Assembly (NCBI GenBank): GCA_039105265.1
Contig: JAPFFF010000036.1
Coordinates: 372,001-436,000 of the forward strand
Length of the DNA: 64,000 bases
Direction: 5' to 3'
Origin: Tritrichomonas musculus
Taxonomy: Eukaryota > Parabasalia > Tritrichomonadida > Tritrichomonadidae
The notes below the pieces were generated by a model, which searched no databases, had not been told where the DNA came from, and worked only from the letters and a program-made list of their open reading frames with translations. The number at the start of each line of letters is the position of its first letter. Positions within the stretch are counted from its first letter, which is position 1. Positions 43,163-53,962 of the stretch are shown one piece after another. Both the position numbers and the translations under genes were made by a program.

Positions 43163-44512
43163 ATGGCTGAAAAAGCAACACTATATTTTGTTGTTACTAA
43201 AGTTATTGCTCCAAAAAATTCACGTTTTCATCTTTTATTATTTTTAAATAACATAAAAATTAAACTTAATTCTCCAAAATCTAGAAGTCTTGCCTATACA
43301 ATTCCGTATAAAATAAAAAAAGATGTAAATATTTCGTCAGTAGAAAATTCTAAGTTTAGTATTCAGATTAATTTTTATGAAGGAGAACGTATTATAGCAA
43401 ATGGATCAGTTGATATTTATCCAAAGTATTTTATCAATATAAATGCAATAGAGCCTAAACAATATAATTTAAACGTGCCCAATATGAATGACATATATGT
43501 TTTTGTTGGTATGACTATTATTCCATTTGGTGGAATATATCCTTCAGATTATGATATATACGGTGATTCGGCAAAAGTAATTTCAGCAGAAGGGCTTGAA
43601 GAAAATATTCAAGCAGTTCCTATACATCCTTCATCAAATTCTCAAGCAGAAGCACAAACTGAACTAGTTGAATCTGAAAGCGGAAAAAAACATAAAAGAA
43701 AGAAAGGTACTAGTGATAAAGAATGCATTATGTTTGAATCACAAAGTGGAAACATTCACAGAAGACATCATACTCATCAATATCCAACAGATCAAATTCA
43801 AAGTGTAGGTGAAGAAGAAATTGTTCAATCAGAAAGTGGAAATACTCACAGACGTAAAAAAGGAACAAAAGACACAAAAAGCGTCACTTTTACATCTGAA
43901 GAAGGTCATGTTCACAGAAAAAAACGTCGACATATTTCACAAGAAACTGAAAATCAAGAGCAATATCAGCAGCAAGAAACAGAAATAAATAATAGACAAA
44001 ATCAAAAAAGTGAAGATGATGTTATTGTGGAATCAGAAAGTGGGAAAAAGCACAGAAGAAAGAAAGGAACAGGCGATATCGAATGTATCACCTTCGAATC
44101 ACAGAATGGAAACATTCATCGCCGGCATCATACGCATCAGCCACAACAGAACACGCCACAAGCAGAAGCAGAGGAAGAAATTGTACAATCAGAAAGTGGA
44201 AATACTCACAAACGCAAAAAAGGCACAAAAGATACAAAAAGTGTTACTTTTACATCAGAAAGCGGTCATGTTCACCGAAGAAGACGGCATCACGCTCAGC
44301 AAGAAACTCAGGAACAACCAGAAGAAGTTTCTCCTGCTCCTACAGAGAATGTAAAAGACGATTCCAATGAAACTCAAAGCAAAAGAAGAAGAAGAAGCAA
44401 AAAAGAAAAAGAAGAAAATGACAACATTGAAGTAGAAACTGTTCCTCAAAAAGAAGAGCATCACCATAGAAAGAGACGATCTCATTCTTCTAAGAAGCCT
44501 GATGAATCATAA
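43163..44512 (+). CDS. C2-like domain protein with basic SESG-H-(K/R)-RKKGT repeats, 449 aa
   Basis: Residues 1-~140 are beta-rich (ATLYFVVTKVIAPKNSRF; FSIQINFYEGERIIANGSVD) and look like a C2-type sandwich. From about 165 the protein becomes repetitive: units of ESESGKKHKRKKGT + ECI-FESQ-GNIHRRHHTHQ alternate with QSESGNTHRRKKGTKDTKSV + TFTSE-GHVHR(K/R)RR. The paired block occurs twice (about 165-260 and 288-380), an internal duplication. The tail is K/E-rich and ends RKRRSHSSKKPDES. The high basic and His content suggests nucleic acid, phosphate or metal binding, perhaps cytoskeletal; no known family is recognised. The start ATG is the first in frame. Confidence 0.85.
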   Translation: MAEKATLYFVVTKVIAPKNSRFHLLLFLNNIKIKLNSPKSRSLAYTIPYKIKKDVNISSVENSKFSIQINFYEGERIIANGSVDIYPKYFININAIEPKQYNLNVPNMNDIYVFVGMTIIPFGGIYPSDYDIYGDSAKVISAEGLEENIQAVPIHPSSNSQAEAQTELVESESGKKHKRKKGTSDKECIMFESQSGNIHRRHHTHQYPTDQIQSVGEEEIVQSESGNTHRRKKGTKDTKSVTFTSEEGHVHRKKRRHISQETENQEQYQQQETEINNRQNQKSEDDVIVESESGKKHRRKKGTGDIECITFESQNGNIHRRHHTHQPQQNTPQAEAEEEIVQSESGNTHKRKKGTKDTKSVTFTSESGHVHRRRRHHAQQETQEQPEEVSPAPTENVKDDSNETQSKRRRRSKKEKEENDNIEVETVPQKEEHHHRKRRSHSSKKPDES

Positions 44513-44982
44513 ATTTTTTTATGAAAAATTAGAAAATTATGGATAAATTTATGATAAATCACTTTGATTTCATTTCTGATCACAAAAATTCCAAAAAGAA
44601 GCCAATGGGAATGAATAATCTGATAACGCATATTGTTTATTTCAGCGCATTTAATTGATTTTTATTTGACCAACTAATTTTTTGTAGATATTTACAGAAG
44701 GTGATGAAATAATTTGTATAACAAAATTTGATTATTAATTTGAAAATTTTGAAGTAATTATAAATGCAATTTACCATTTGATTTTAAATTGCTACTTATA
44801 ATGTTTCATATTTAATAAATATTTAATTTCTTTTTTTTAAATAAGTTTTTAGACTTGTTGCGAAATTCGAAACTATTCAAGGATGGACATAACAATTGAT
44901 GTAATTTAAAAAAGAAAAAATAAGAATAAAAATAGTTATATAACCGGATTTTATAAATATAAAAACATTTAATAATACATAT
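44513..44982. other. Convergent intergenic region
   Basis: Lies between two gene 3' ends; AT-rich, no gene seen. Confidence 0.5.
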
Positions 44983-47682
44983 TCATTGAATTCGTATAAC
45001 ATTTCTATGAATCAAATCTAAGCACTGGGAAGTGAGCTGATCGCTTAATTGAATAATATCAGGTTGATCTTTATAAATCACTTTAGCATTATCATTTGCT
45101 CTTTCTATATCATCTTGCAAAGCAATAGTTGTTCTATACCAACCATGAGCAAGACGTTCAATAATAAATTTCAAGTCAACAGGAAAATCAATATTTGATT
45201 TATTTTGACATATTTCACTAGACATGTCATAAAATCTATTAAACTCTTCTTCTTTGTTCACTATTGATTCAATTGCTTTGGCTGCGATGTCATAGTTCGT
45301 ATTGACATTATATGGATTTGTAGTAGATATACCATTATATTGAAGGATCTGCCATGGTGATATATTAACTTGTGCTTCAAGCCCGGAAACAGTAATGCTT
45401 TCATAAGGATTTGTTCTGTAATCTTTTCTTACGGAAACTACTTCTCCTGTATATCGATGACCTTCAAAACGGAACTCAACATTATATCCACCTTCTAAGT
45501 TTTTAATTGGTGCAACATAAGTAGCCATTGCTGATATCGGAAACAAGTAATCGCAATAATCATTAAATCTGTAAGATATTTGAAATTCAAAAGATTTATC
45601 TAGAAGAGGCGCTTCCAAATCAATAAGAAAATAACAGTTATTATTTTGTTCTGCTATTTGCACTTTTTGAATCTGGCATCGTAAAAGAGGAGGGAATTTG
45701 AAATCTGACATGTTAGATGAAATAATATCAAAAATATTTGCTGAGTGAATATATAAAGTTTGATCTCCCTTTTGAGGAACATAAACTGAAGCTGAAATCG
45801 ATATAATCCAATAAGGTTTATCTAGTGTTATAAATGGTTCATATACAACAAATTGGGAAGGGTCATTAGGAGCTAATACTGGAATAAGGTCACTTTCGGA
45901 GTCGAAAGCGATGTTTCTAAGATCATCATTGGCAACATCAAGATTGGTATTTTCGTTACTATTTATTTCGCTATTATTAATTTGAATAAACGGCTGCGTG
46001 TTGTTATCATCATTTATATTTTTAAAAAGTGAAGGATCATCATTTGAATTCAACACTGTTGGATTCAATGGTTTACGATATATTATTGAAATAGGATCAG
46101 GCGGTTGCTGAACTACAACTGCATGAGATCTATTTGGTGAAACTTCACTATTCTCATCAATCTCACTAATCTTATTAGCAAGTTCAATTTCTTCTTTTTG
46201 GCATTTCAAAGAGAAAGTTAAATCTGTCTTTACTTGATAATTCAAAAATTTTGAATTCAGACCATTTTGATCGTTGCAAGATGTTGAATTAATAAGAGTG
46301 CATTTATGATTATTCATTGTAAAGCAAAAAATTAAAACACGGCCAATGTTATCTGAGGCAATGAGAAATCTACCACAAGGACTCCATTTCATTTCATGAA
46401 AGAGCACATCACTTTTTTCTTCACAACTTGCTAATAATTCTATCTCATGAATATCCCAAACACTAAAAATTCCATTGCACGAGACAAAAGCATATAATTT
46501 AGTATATTTTGGATTAGCAGCTAGTAAATAGCATCCATCAATAGCGTCTACTTCGGGCAATTGAGAAACTGTTTTTCCTGATATAGAATCATAAACAACA
46601 ATGCTATTTTGGCGAACAACAACAATAAGATGATCATCATGATCCCAAGCTAAAGAACAAATTTTACCCTTTTTTACGCTTGTTGATGGCTTGAAAACAT
46701 ATTGAAGTCCAAATGATGAGTTTTTGATCGTAAAAATAGATAAAGTTCCTTCTTCAGCAGAAAATGTTATTAATTTAGGGCTCAGTCCGTGATGACTAGG
46801 ATACAAACGTTGTGAAAAAGAAACATATGTGATATTTCCTGTTAGGGGGCGAAGTTCAAATGTTTTATTGTTTGAAATTGATAGAATAAAAACTCGATTT
46901 TGCTCAGCTACATAGCAAAGAAATTCAGATCCTGGCGAAAATGAAAGCCAAACAATTGGCGTTAATTCAGGTGATTTTAGCTGATAATAAGGTGGCTTCT
47001 GTTGCAGTGCATCTTCTGTTTTCCAAATAAAAAGCGAGCCATCTTCGCACGACGCTGCAATTAGTTTGCCATCTGGCGAAAAAAGAGCATAATGAATGTC
47101 TGATGTAGTGATATTATCAAGAACTGATAAACATTTTCCGTTGTTCAATGACCATATTCGAACTGTAGAGTCGTGCGACGATGATAATAATAATGAAATG
47201 TCGTAATTAAAATAAATGTTTGAAATTACATCATTGTGACCTTGTAACGTTATAATTTCTTTAAAAAATGGTAAAGAAATAATTTTCATTGTTTTATCAT
47301 CTGATCCTGTTACAAAAAAACGTGATAGAGGGTCAACTTCAATCGAAAAAATAGAATCTCTATGAAATTGATTTGAACAAAGCAAATCTAAATTGCATAT
47401 ATTTGGATTAAATTCATTTTGCTTTTTAAATGAAGTCATTCTTCTGAATAAAGATGGATAGTCGTCTTTAGGCGTTAAAGTTTTTAAAAACAGAAGGAAT
47501 TGATTATCTGGGAAATCTGAATAGCGAAGATCTAGAATAGAGTCTATATTTTGTTCATCTTCAGAAAAAATATGATTTTTAATATAGAATTCGCGAAGTT
47601 TCGAATAAATATCTGGATTTTTATTGCGGATGTAGTGATTAATCATAATGCATAGCTCTTTTTGAATTTTATTTTTATCCAT
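44983..47682 (-). CDS. BRWD/PHIP-like WD40 and bromodomain protein, 899 aa
   Basis: Residues ~5-35 form a LisH-like helix pair. Residues ~105-415 contain WD40 repeats (HRDSIFSIEVDPLSRFFVTG; LLLSSSHDSTVRIWSLNNG). A disordered acidic linker follows. Around 760-800, GYNVEFRFEGHRYTGEVVSV is the small barrel-type module found after the propeller in BRWD/PHIP, and SPWQILQYNG continues that region. The C-terminus (DFPVDLKFIIERLAHGWYRT, TIALQDDIERANDNAKVIY) is a bromodomain with FP-x-D-L, YR, D-I and N-A landmarks. In animals BRWD/PHIP reads histone marks and acts with Cullin4-DDB1. Only one bromodomain is present, against two in animal members. Regulation may involve the E2F-like palindrome just upstream. 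Confidence 0.8.
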   Translation of the reverse strand: MDKNKIQKELCIMINHYIRNKNPDIYSKLREFYIKNHIFSEDEQNIDSILDLRYSDFPDNQFLLFLKTLTPKDDYPSLFRRMTSFKKQNEFNPNICNLDLLCSNQFHRDSIFSIEVDPLSRFFVTGSDDKTMKIISLPFFKEIITLQGHNDVISNIYFNYDISLLLSSSHDSTVRIWSLNNGKCLSVLDNITTSDIHYALFSPDGKLIAASCEDGSLFIWKTEDALQQKPPYYQLKSPELTPIVWLSFSPGSEFLCYVAEQNRVFILSISNNKTFELRPLTGNITYVSFSQRLYPSHHGLSPKLITFSAEEGTLSIFTIKNSSFGLQYVFKPSTSVKKGKICSLAWDHDDHLIVVVRQNSIVVYDSISGKTVSQLPEVDAIDGCYLLAANPKYTKLYAFVSCNGIFSVWDIHEIELLASCEEKSDVLFHEMKWSPCGRFLIASDNIGRVLIFCFTMNNHKCTLINSTSCNDQNGLNSKFLNYQVKTDLTFSLKCQKEEIELANKISEIDENSEVSPNRSHAVVVQQPPDPISIIYRKPLNPTVLNSNDDPSLFKNINDDNNTQPFIQINNSEINSNENTNLDVANDDLRNIAFDSESDLIPVLAPNDPSQFVVYEPFITLDKPYWIISISASVYVPQKGDQTLYIHSANIFDIISSNMSDFKFPPLLRCQIQKVQIAEQNNNCYFLIDLEAPLLDKSFEFQISYRFNDYCDYLFPISAMATYVAPIKNLEGGYNVEFRFEGHRYTGEVVSVRKDYRTNPYESITVSGLEAQVNISPWQILQYNGISTTNPYNVNTNYDIAAKAIESIVNKEEEFNRFYDMSSEICQNKSNIDFPVDLKFIIERLAHGWYRTTIALQDDIERANDNAKVIYKDQPDIIQLSDQLTSQCLDLIHRNVIRIQ

Positions 47683-47707
47683 TTATAAATATAATTATAA
47701 ACGTGAT

Positions 47708-47721
47708 TTTTGGCGCCAAAA
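47708..47721. promoter_or_regulatory. E2F-like palindrome TTTTGGCGCCAAAA
   Basis: A perfect 14-bp palindrome with a TTTGGCGC core in very AT-rich DNA, 26 bp upstream of the BRWD-like start codon. TTTSGCGC is the classical E2F/DP site. Its use here is inference. Confidence 0.5.
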
Positions 47722-47722
47722 G

Positions 47723-48692
47723 AATGTCAAATGCTATTTCTTTTCAAATTACCAAAAATTTGAATGATATGAAAAAATGAAAACATCGTTATTTCTGAAA
47801 ATTGAATCGCTATTTGTTATATTTTTTTTGGGTCTTTGAGCAAGATTTCAGCAAACACAAGAGATTTTAACGCAATCAGAACATTTTGAAGATCATAAAT
47901 AGCAGATTTAAGCTATTCAAACCACGAATTTCATTTAGCATTAAAATTGGTTCATTTGAAATAAATAAATATGACTTACCATTTAAAAAGTTACAAAAAC
48001 GATAAGACACCTTGCATTGAAATTTGAATTAGATTAATTCAAAACCTGTTTTATCGTTTTTGATTCTACTTTAAAGTAGAAATTATTTTAACGTATGGAA
48101 TGTCGCCAATAAATGAATGGTATTAATATTTATGCTTAATCCTACAAAATTCATAAATTTTTTTTCCAAAAAAATGGATTGGAAAAAAATATAATATTAT
48201 TTTTCTTTTTTCTTTTTAGCAATTCTAAAATAATATAAATTTTTTGAAACTGCTTTGGAAGTAAGCTTTAATTAAAGTAGACATATATTCATATTTTCAT
48301 CTGATTTTCTTATATTTTCGTTTTAAAAAATCTAAAAATTCTGAAAAGTATTCAAAAAAGTTACGAATTCGTATATTTAATCTACTGACTCCAGATATAT
48401 TAATTACATTCATATTTTATTGAAGCTAACAAATTAGCGATATTGAATTAATTTTAACATACAACTGCTTCAAAATATAATTTTATTTGTTAATTGATTT
48501 AATATTAAGAGCTCTTTTTATCTTAAAATATTAATTTTATGGAAAACAATTCCATTTCTTCATTGCGAAAAAAAAAATAATAAAGATTTTAACAAAATTC
48601 ATGAGTTTTTGTTCACGATACAAATTAAAATTTAATTGAAAGACAGCTTTCAATTTGAATTTTATAAATTTTTAATACAAGATCAACTTGCT
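47723..48692. other. Divergent intergenic region
   Basis: AT-rich region between the BRWD-like gene and the surface-protein gene. A TTCAATTTG element about 40 bp before the surface-protein ATG may be an initiator. No gene seen. Confidence 0.4.
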
Positions 48693-50885
48693 ATGTTCTT
48701 ATTAATCGCAACTCTATGTATTTTAAAAAGCACAATTCCTTTTCAATTTAATATTACGACAGAAGCTACAAATTCATATTTCCACAAAGCAAACGACAAT
48801 ATTTTTTTTCAAATTCCTTTGCCACGTCTCGCATTCTTGGTTCATTCTACAAATAATTTAATCATAAGTGTAAATGTTAATGATGTTAAAAAAGATGGAC
48901 GTTCTAACAATAGCGATTGTAATAATATTAAACATATGGGATTTGTCGGTCCTTATTCTAAAAGTTTTGGGGTATTTTTTGGGGATAATACAGGATCTAT
49001 CTCAATTCGTTGTAATAATGATACACTTCTCTCTTTTAGTACAATATTTATACCTCCTGAATGCGATGTAGTCCATATTTCATCAACCCCAAATGAATTA
49101 TTAGATATGTATTCAAGATCCCTTATCAATAAAAATGCAGGCAGAGATACTTTAGAACCTAATAAAACAATTTGTGTTTGGCACACTACTATTGAGACTG
49201 TCAACACATCAATTGAAACAAATAATGTTAATGAATCCAATGTATTATCACTAGATTATATATCTCCAACATACAACTTTCAACACAACATAAATTCTGA
49301 TGATTGTAACCAATCAGCTTATGATGAAGATTATGAAGATAAATATCAACATCCAGTGCCTCCTACAGACTTTGAAAAAAATGGTTCATTATACAATAGC
49401 GAGCAGTTGTCAGAAAAGAAAATTAATAATTTCATAAACAACAATTCAGCTGATATTCATAATAGAAAATTAAACGATGATAATTATCAAGAAGATGATT
49501 GTTACAATTATAAATATCCCAAGTATAGGAATTTAAATGAGGACAAAGAATATAATCTTGATGGAAACAAAGATGGTAATCATGATGACGGCAAAGATAA
49601 AGGCCATAATAAACGGCCACCCCCTTTTGATGGTGGTAATAGGCGCCCTAAGCATCACGAACGATTTGAATGCAGTAATTACTTTCATTATGGGTGGTCG
49701 GAACCAAAAAATGATACAAATACACCTAACCATAACGAAACGACTGCCACAGATATTTTTGAATCATCATATCAGCCAACAGAATCAGTTATCATCTCTC
49801 AATTGGAGCAAACTGAGACTATAGAATCGACTGAAACAAATTTAGAGCCTATTGAATCAATCCAAACCAATTCTTTTCTACCTCCTACAAAAACAGAAAT
49901 AAGTTTATCACCCACAGAAACGCAATCAAATCCAACAGAATCCAATACTCCATCTATTTCGATACCAACAAAATTATCTCCGCCTCCGCATTCTTTTTCT
50001 CATGGTTGGTCTCACCAGCCTCGGCCTCCTCGAACAATTAGGCCATCTAAATCACCAAAGCCAACTAACACAACTCCTACTCCACGTCCAACCAAATCAC
50101 CAAAGCCCACAAATAAACCTCCTCCGCGGCCTCCTTTCAATCCACATCCACCTGATTTTGACTTTATTGGTAATAAGAACGTAAGAGCCAGGACTTCGTC
50201 TTCAACTCTCATGACAGATAATCTTCACAGTGGTAACACATTCATTTTTCTTCGTATTAATCAAGATATTCCAAATGACGCATCTGTCATCATAAAAACT
50301 ATCAACGCCTCCTTCCTCAACCAAGTAAATGCAAACAGAACAGGTTCACATTTCCATTCTACAATATTTCCTTCTCAAAAACCTCAATTTTTGATTGATG
50401 AGATTCATTTTCCTGGTTTTCCAGGAAAAGGAGACTGGATGCCTCCAAGGCCAGATTTTGATCCTGATGATGATTTTGGAGATTCCGATCACGGAAGGCC
50501 AAATAAAAGCAAATTTTACATTTTTGGTCATGAGCAAGTTTATAGTAAATTTAAAGCTATTATCATTTTGCAATTTGTCGTTTGCTTCGTTTGCTTGGTT
50601 ATCATCATATTTTGCGTCATTTACGTTTTAAATAGGAAGAAATATAACGAATTTAAGAAAAGACAATTCCAAATGGTCTTGAAAGAACAAAGGGAAATCG
50701 AATTAGGTATGAAAAAAGCGCCACATATTCCTCAAGCAAATAATCCACTTCCACAAGCATCAATTTTTGTCGAACGTGCTAGTATTATTAATAATCAAAG
50801 TTTTGGTGTAATGAGCGATACCCATGATGATGACAATAATAATAAGTGGACAATTGATGAAATAAGTGATGTGTCTAGTAACTAA
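48693..50885 (+). CDS. Mucin-like type I surface membrane protein, about 730 aa
   Basis: From ATG 48693 the protein begins MFLLIATLCILKSTIP, a signal peptide. The ectodomain has a Cys-bearing N-terminal part (NNSDCNNIKHMGFVG; SIRCNNDTLLSF; VWHTTIETV), a D/N/Y-rich stretch, then a Thr/Ser/Pro-rich segment (TEISLSPTETQSNPTES; PSKSPKPTNTTPTPRP) typical of O-glycosylated stalks. Near residue 620, IIILQFVVCFVCLVIIIFCV is a membrane segment followed by NRKK and an ~84-residue cytosolic tail with acidic end. This suggests a surface receptor or adhesin. The longer open frame starting 57 bp earlier lacks an ATG. I recognise no specific ligand-binding family. Confidence 0.8.
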   Translation: MFLLIATLCILKSTIPFQFNITTEATNSYFHKANDNIFFQIPLPRLAFLVHSTNNLIISVNVNDVKKDGRSNNSDCNNIKHMGFVGPYSKSFGVFFGDNTGSISIRCNNDTLLSFSTIFIPPECDVVHISSTPNELLDMYSRSLINKNAGRDTLEPNKTICVWHTTIETVNTSIETNNVNESNVLSLDYISPTYNFQHNINSDDCNQSAYDEDYEDKYQHPVPPTDFEKNGSLYNSEQLSEKKINNFINNNSADIHNRKLNDDNYQEDDCYNYKYPKYRNLNEDKEYNLDGNKDGNHDDGKDKGHNKRPPPFDGGNRRPKHHERFECSNYFHYGWSEPKNDTNTPNHNETTATDIFESSYQPTESVIISQLEQTETIESTETNLEPIESIQTNSFLPPTKTEISLSPTETQSNPTESNTPSISIPTKLSPPPHSFSHGWSHQPRPPRTIRPSKSPKPTNTTPTPRPTKSPKPTNKPPPRPPFNPHPPDFDFIGNKNVRARTSSSTLMTDNLHSGNTFIFLRINQDIPNDASVIIKTINASFLNQVNANRTGSHFHSTIFPSQKPQFLIDEIHFPGFPGKGDWMPPRPDFDPDDDFGDSDHGRPNKSKFYIFGHEQVYSKFKAIIILQFVVCFVCLVIIIFCVIYVLNRKKYNEFKKRQFQMVLKEQREIELGMKKAPHIPQANNPLPQASIFVERASIINNQSFGVMSDTHDDDNNNKWTIDEISDVSSN

Positions 50886-51343
50886 GGCTATTTGTTATTA
50901 TTTTTTATAATCTCATATAAAGAGAAATGTTATTATTTTAATATATTATTGTTAACTAAATTCATGCTATTTTCTTCATTTTATGTTTATTTTGTTTCTG
51001 ATGTTTAGTGTCTTAAAGCTTAATTTAAATTGGAAATAAAGTTTTAATTAATACATTCTAACTAATTCATGTTGAATTTGCTTTTTATTTCCGTTTATAT
51101 ATGATTTCTTTATTGAATCTTGAATAAAATTGCATTTCTCTATAAAATATTACTCAAATTATTAAAACAAAAATGAAGACTCAGATATTTTATTTAAGGT
51201 ACTGAATAAATTTAATCAAAAGAGCTTATTTTAACTGGTTAAAACAATTTTTAATCCAAAAAAAATTTTAAATAAATAAAATAAAAATTTTAACGATCTG
51301 AATTGAAATTGAAATTCAAAGTTTGAAATAACGGAATTACTTG
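50886..51343. other. Intergenic region
   Basis: AT-rich tandem-gene spacer holding the promoter of the next gene; no gene seen. Confidence 0.5.
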
Positions 51344-52801
51344 ATGAGTAAAGAAGCAAAAGAGAGCAAGTCTAAAAAAGAAGAGATGCCATCCTCTGAT
51401 GTCAATCCAGGTAACTCGCTACAACGTGTTGAAGAATGCATGAAATATATGTCTCTTCAGCAATGGTCAAAATTTGATTTTTTATATCCTTGCTTAATGA
51501 AGTTTCAAGATGTTCGTGTAAAAGGTGCTGGCAAAATACTTCGCGATGATGATGAATTTACTTGTGCGTGGAACAAGCTTCGTGCATATTCAGTTGATTC
51601 GTTGTTAAAAAATTTAGAAAGTGCGCAAAGTTTTGATGAATTTCTTGGCTGGTTAAAACGTCTTTCAGATATTGTTACTGATCAGCGTACCTTCTGGAAT
51701 ATTTTGCATACAGAAGTTCAACCATCTTTGAAAGTGACGCTTGAGCAATCAAAGCAAATCGCCACAAAGTTTTTTTCGCCTGAAACGCTTTTTGATTTTG
51801 GTCTTGACTCATTTCTTCAATCTGGCTTATGCGATTTTTCTAACATCAAAACAGAATCAGAAGTTATTGACTTATTTTATTCTTCTGCTGGATTTATGCG
51901 AGCCTGCAACCTCGAACCAAAGTTTCAAATGAAAGGAGAATCGCTTAAAAAATTCTCTGATTTTACCAAACAAATGCTTTCAACTTACGTATCGCTTTCC
52001 GAATTTGATGCGCACAGATTTGTGTGGCTTATAGAAGCTATTCATGACAACATGCATTTTCCTGATTCTGATCTCAAGAAAATATGTGAAAGTGTTTTAC
52101 AAGACTTTTCTAAACACGAAAATCCAGAAGAAAGTTCGCTATCACTACTTCACAAAATGTGTATTATTACGACTTCACCATTTCTTCAATCATTACCAAT
52201 TCTCAGAGATACAGTTAATTCCGTTTTCAAAGCCGTTCAAGTTGATCTCAGAAAGTTTGTTCACAGATATATTTTTGGATCCTTTGTTAATATCCTCTGG
52301 ACTGGTGATGCATTGACTGGTTTTAGTGATCCATTAGTTGAATGGAAACTTTACATTGTCAATCTTTCAGAACGAATAAAAGAAAAAACAGAATTACCTC
52401 AAGTTTTACTTGTTGATATTATTGATGATTCCTTGACTTACTTTAACGGATATTACGGTGAAGTTCAATCATCAAGACAAAGATCAGTTAATTTGAGAAT
52501 GGACATTTTCGAAATCGTCAATGTTTGCACTCAATATTATCCAGGCATAATCCCTAATGAAACTCTTACCAAGATTTGGTATTTATTATATATAGCCGCT
52601 TTTAGTGGCTCAAAGGATGATGAGCTTGATAATATAAACTATCAGAATCCAACTGAAGATAATACTCCTTTTTTGGGTTTGAAACACAATGATAAAGAAT
52701 TTGATGATTATAAATTAGCAATTGGAGTATTGGGGAAGAAGTTCGAGTCTGAAAAGGAAATTGTTCCCCAGATGATAGAATTTATAAGGAAAAATTATTA
52801 G
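51344..52801 (+). CDS. Helical hypothetical protein, 485 aa
   Basis: Not recognised. ATG at 51344 gives MSKEAKESKSKKEEMPSSD, a charged disordered start, followed by a helical body (LQRVEECMKYMSLQQWSKFD; LTDIVTD-type helices; FMRACNLEPKFQMKGESLKK). Aromatic residues are well spaced and codon use is balanced, so it is clearly coding. No catalytic motif, membrane segment or repeat is evident. An ARM-like or MIF4G-like solenoid is possible but unsupported. Confidence 0.8.
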   Translation: MSKEAKESKSKKEEMPSSDVNPGNSLQRVEECMKYMSLQQWSKFDFLYPCLMKFQDVRVKGAGKILRDDDEFTCAWNKLRAYSVDSLLKNLESAQSFDEFLGWLKRLSDIVTDQRTFWNILHTEVQPSLKVTLEQSKQIATKFFSPETLFDFGLDSFLQSGLCDFSNIKTESEVIDLFYSSAGFMRACNLEPKFQMKGESLKKFSDFTKQMLSTYVSLSEFDAHRFVWLIEAIHDNMHFPDSDLKKICESVLQDFSKHENPEESSLSLLHKMCIITTSPFLQSLPILRDTVNSVFKAVQVDLRKFVHRYIFGSFVNILWTGDALTGFSDPLVEWKLYIVNLSERIKEKTELPQVLLVDIIDDSLTYFNGYYGEVQSSRQRSVNLRMDIFEIVNVCTQYYPGIIPNETLTKIWYLLYIAAFSGSKDDELDNINYQNPTEDNTPFLGLKHNDKEFDDYKLAIGVLGKKFESEKEIVPQMIEFIRKNY

Positions 52802-53962
52802 TTTTATTTATTTAATTTTTTGTTTTAACTGATCTTTTATAAACTGGATTTTTCAGAAGATATATGGTTGTATAAACACAAAAAGTTTTTATTTAAAAAA
52901 AAAAAAAAACGATCAGAAGTTAAAAATAGACTTTCTGTTCAAACTTTTTCAATAAAATAGACCAAGAAAAAAAATCAATTACGTTTTACCATTACGTCTA
53001 CGTGAAAATAATTAGAATACGACTTTTTTAAAAAAAAGTTAATTAAAAGTTTCTCTTGAAAAATAAAAATATTTTTCTTTAAATATAAATATTTGTTCCT
53101 TTCAAATTTGAGAGCTCTAGCCTAGAGGTTAAATTAATTTGAGGCTAAAGTATTGAGTTCGAAACTAAACCTCTTTGCTTTTTTTTATTTTTATATAAAT
53201 TATGTAATTACGTTTCATTTCGGCAATTTTTACATTTTAATACGTCTTTTCATTGAATTTTATAAAAACCCAATTACGTCCGAAGGGTAAATCAGAAGAA
53301 AATGTTACTAACAAAAAAAAATCAAAATAAGATAATTGTAAAAAGGAACCTCTTTATATTTTTACATTATTTTTTGCCGTTGCTATCTATCCTCCAGTTG
53401 AGATCAACACATGAATGCTGAAGATCATTGAAATAAGCTATTTCATCTCTAAAAAATTTCATTCAAATTAACGCAACAATATTGAAAATTAAATCAATGT
53501 AAAATGATTATATTTTGTAGAAAAGAGAATTAAATGTTACTCAACCCAAAAAAAAAAAAAAAAAAAAAAAAAAAAGATCAAAAACCTTTCAATTTTAAAG
53601 TGAGGAGATCAAAATGCCCTCAAATTTTTTTCAGATATTTTTTTAAACTTGTAATTTTTCCCTTAGGCGTTTTTGTAAAATACGGCTATTTGGTCGTTCA
53701 TTGAATGGTTTATTTTTCAAAACTTCTGCGGGAAACGGCAAAATCTTCAAGTACGACATACGGCCAAATGGGATTGTTGTAATTATTGAAAATAAAAATC
53801 AATTTAAACTTACACGACTTAAAATCTCAGACCAGATTGCATTTTGGCTTATCCATTTTAATTCAAACAATTCAAACACACAAATCGAATGAAACAGAAT
53901 TTGTATTCAAAATATCAATTTTTATTTATTCGCAATATAAAAATTTTTTTTTATCACACACA
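52802..53962. other. Intergenic region with a tRNA-like sequence and poly(A)
   Basis: Convergent 3' ends. It holds the tRNA-like unit at 53111-53177 and a run of about 29 A near 53548-53575. A 63-codon frame at 53701-53892 is GC-richer at its start but unsupported. Confidence 0.4.
53111..53177 (+). ncRNA. Degenerate tRNA-like pol III unit
   Basis: An A-box match TAGCCTAGAGG at 53118, a B-box-like GAGTTCGAAACTA near 53155 and a run of eight T after the end give the pol III layout. Acceptor and T stems pair only partly and the unit is about 5 nt short, so it is probably a tRNA relic or the head of a short retroelement. Confidence 0.3.

Noticed and set aside
44010-44370. Alternative-frame proteins within the basic-repeat gene
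   Set aside because: Shadows of the repeat-rich main frame, which alone has a domain, start and stop.
53701-53892. 63-codon plus frame before the TPR gene 3' end
   Set aside because: No family resemblance, overlapping frames of equal quality, no supporting promoter.
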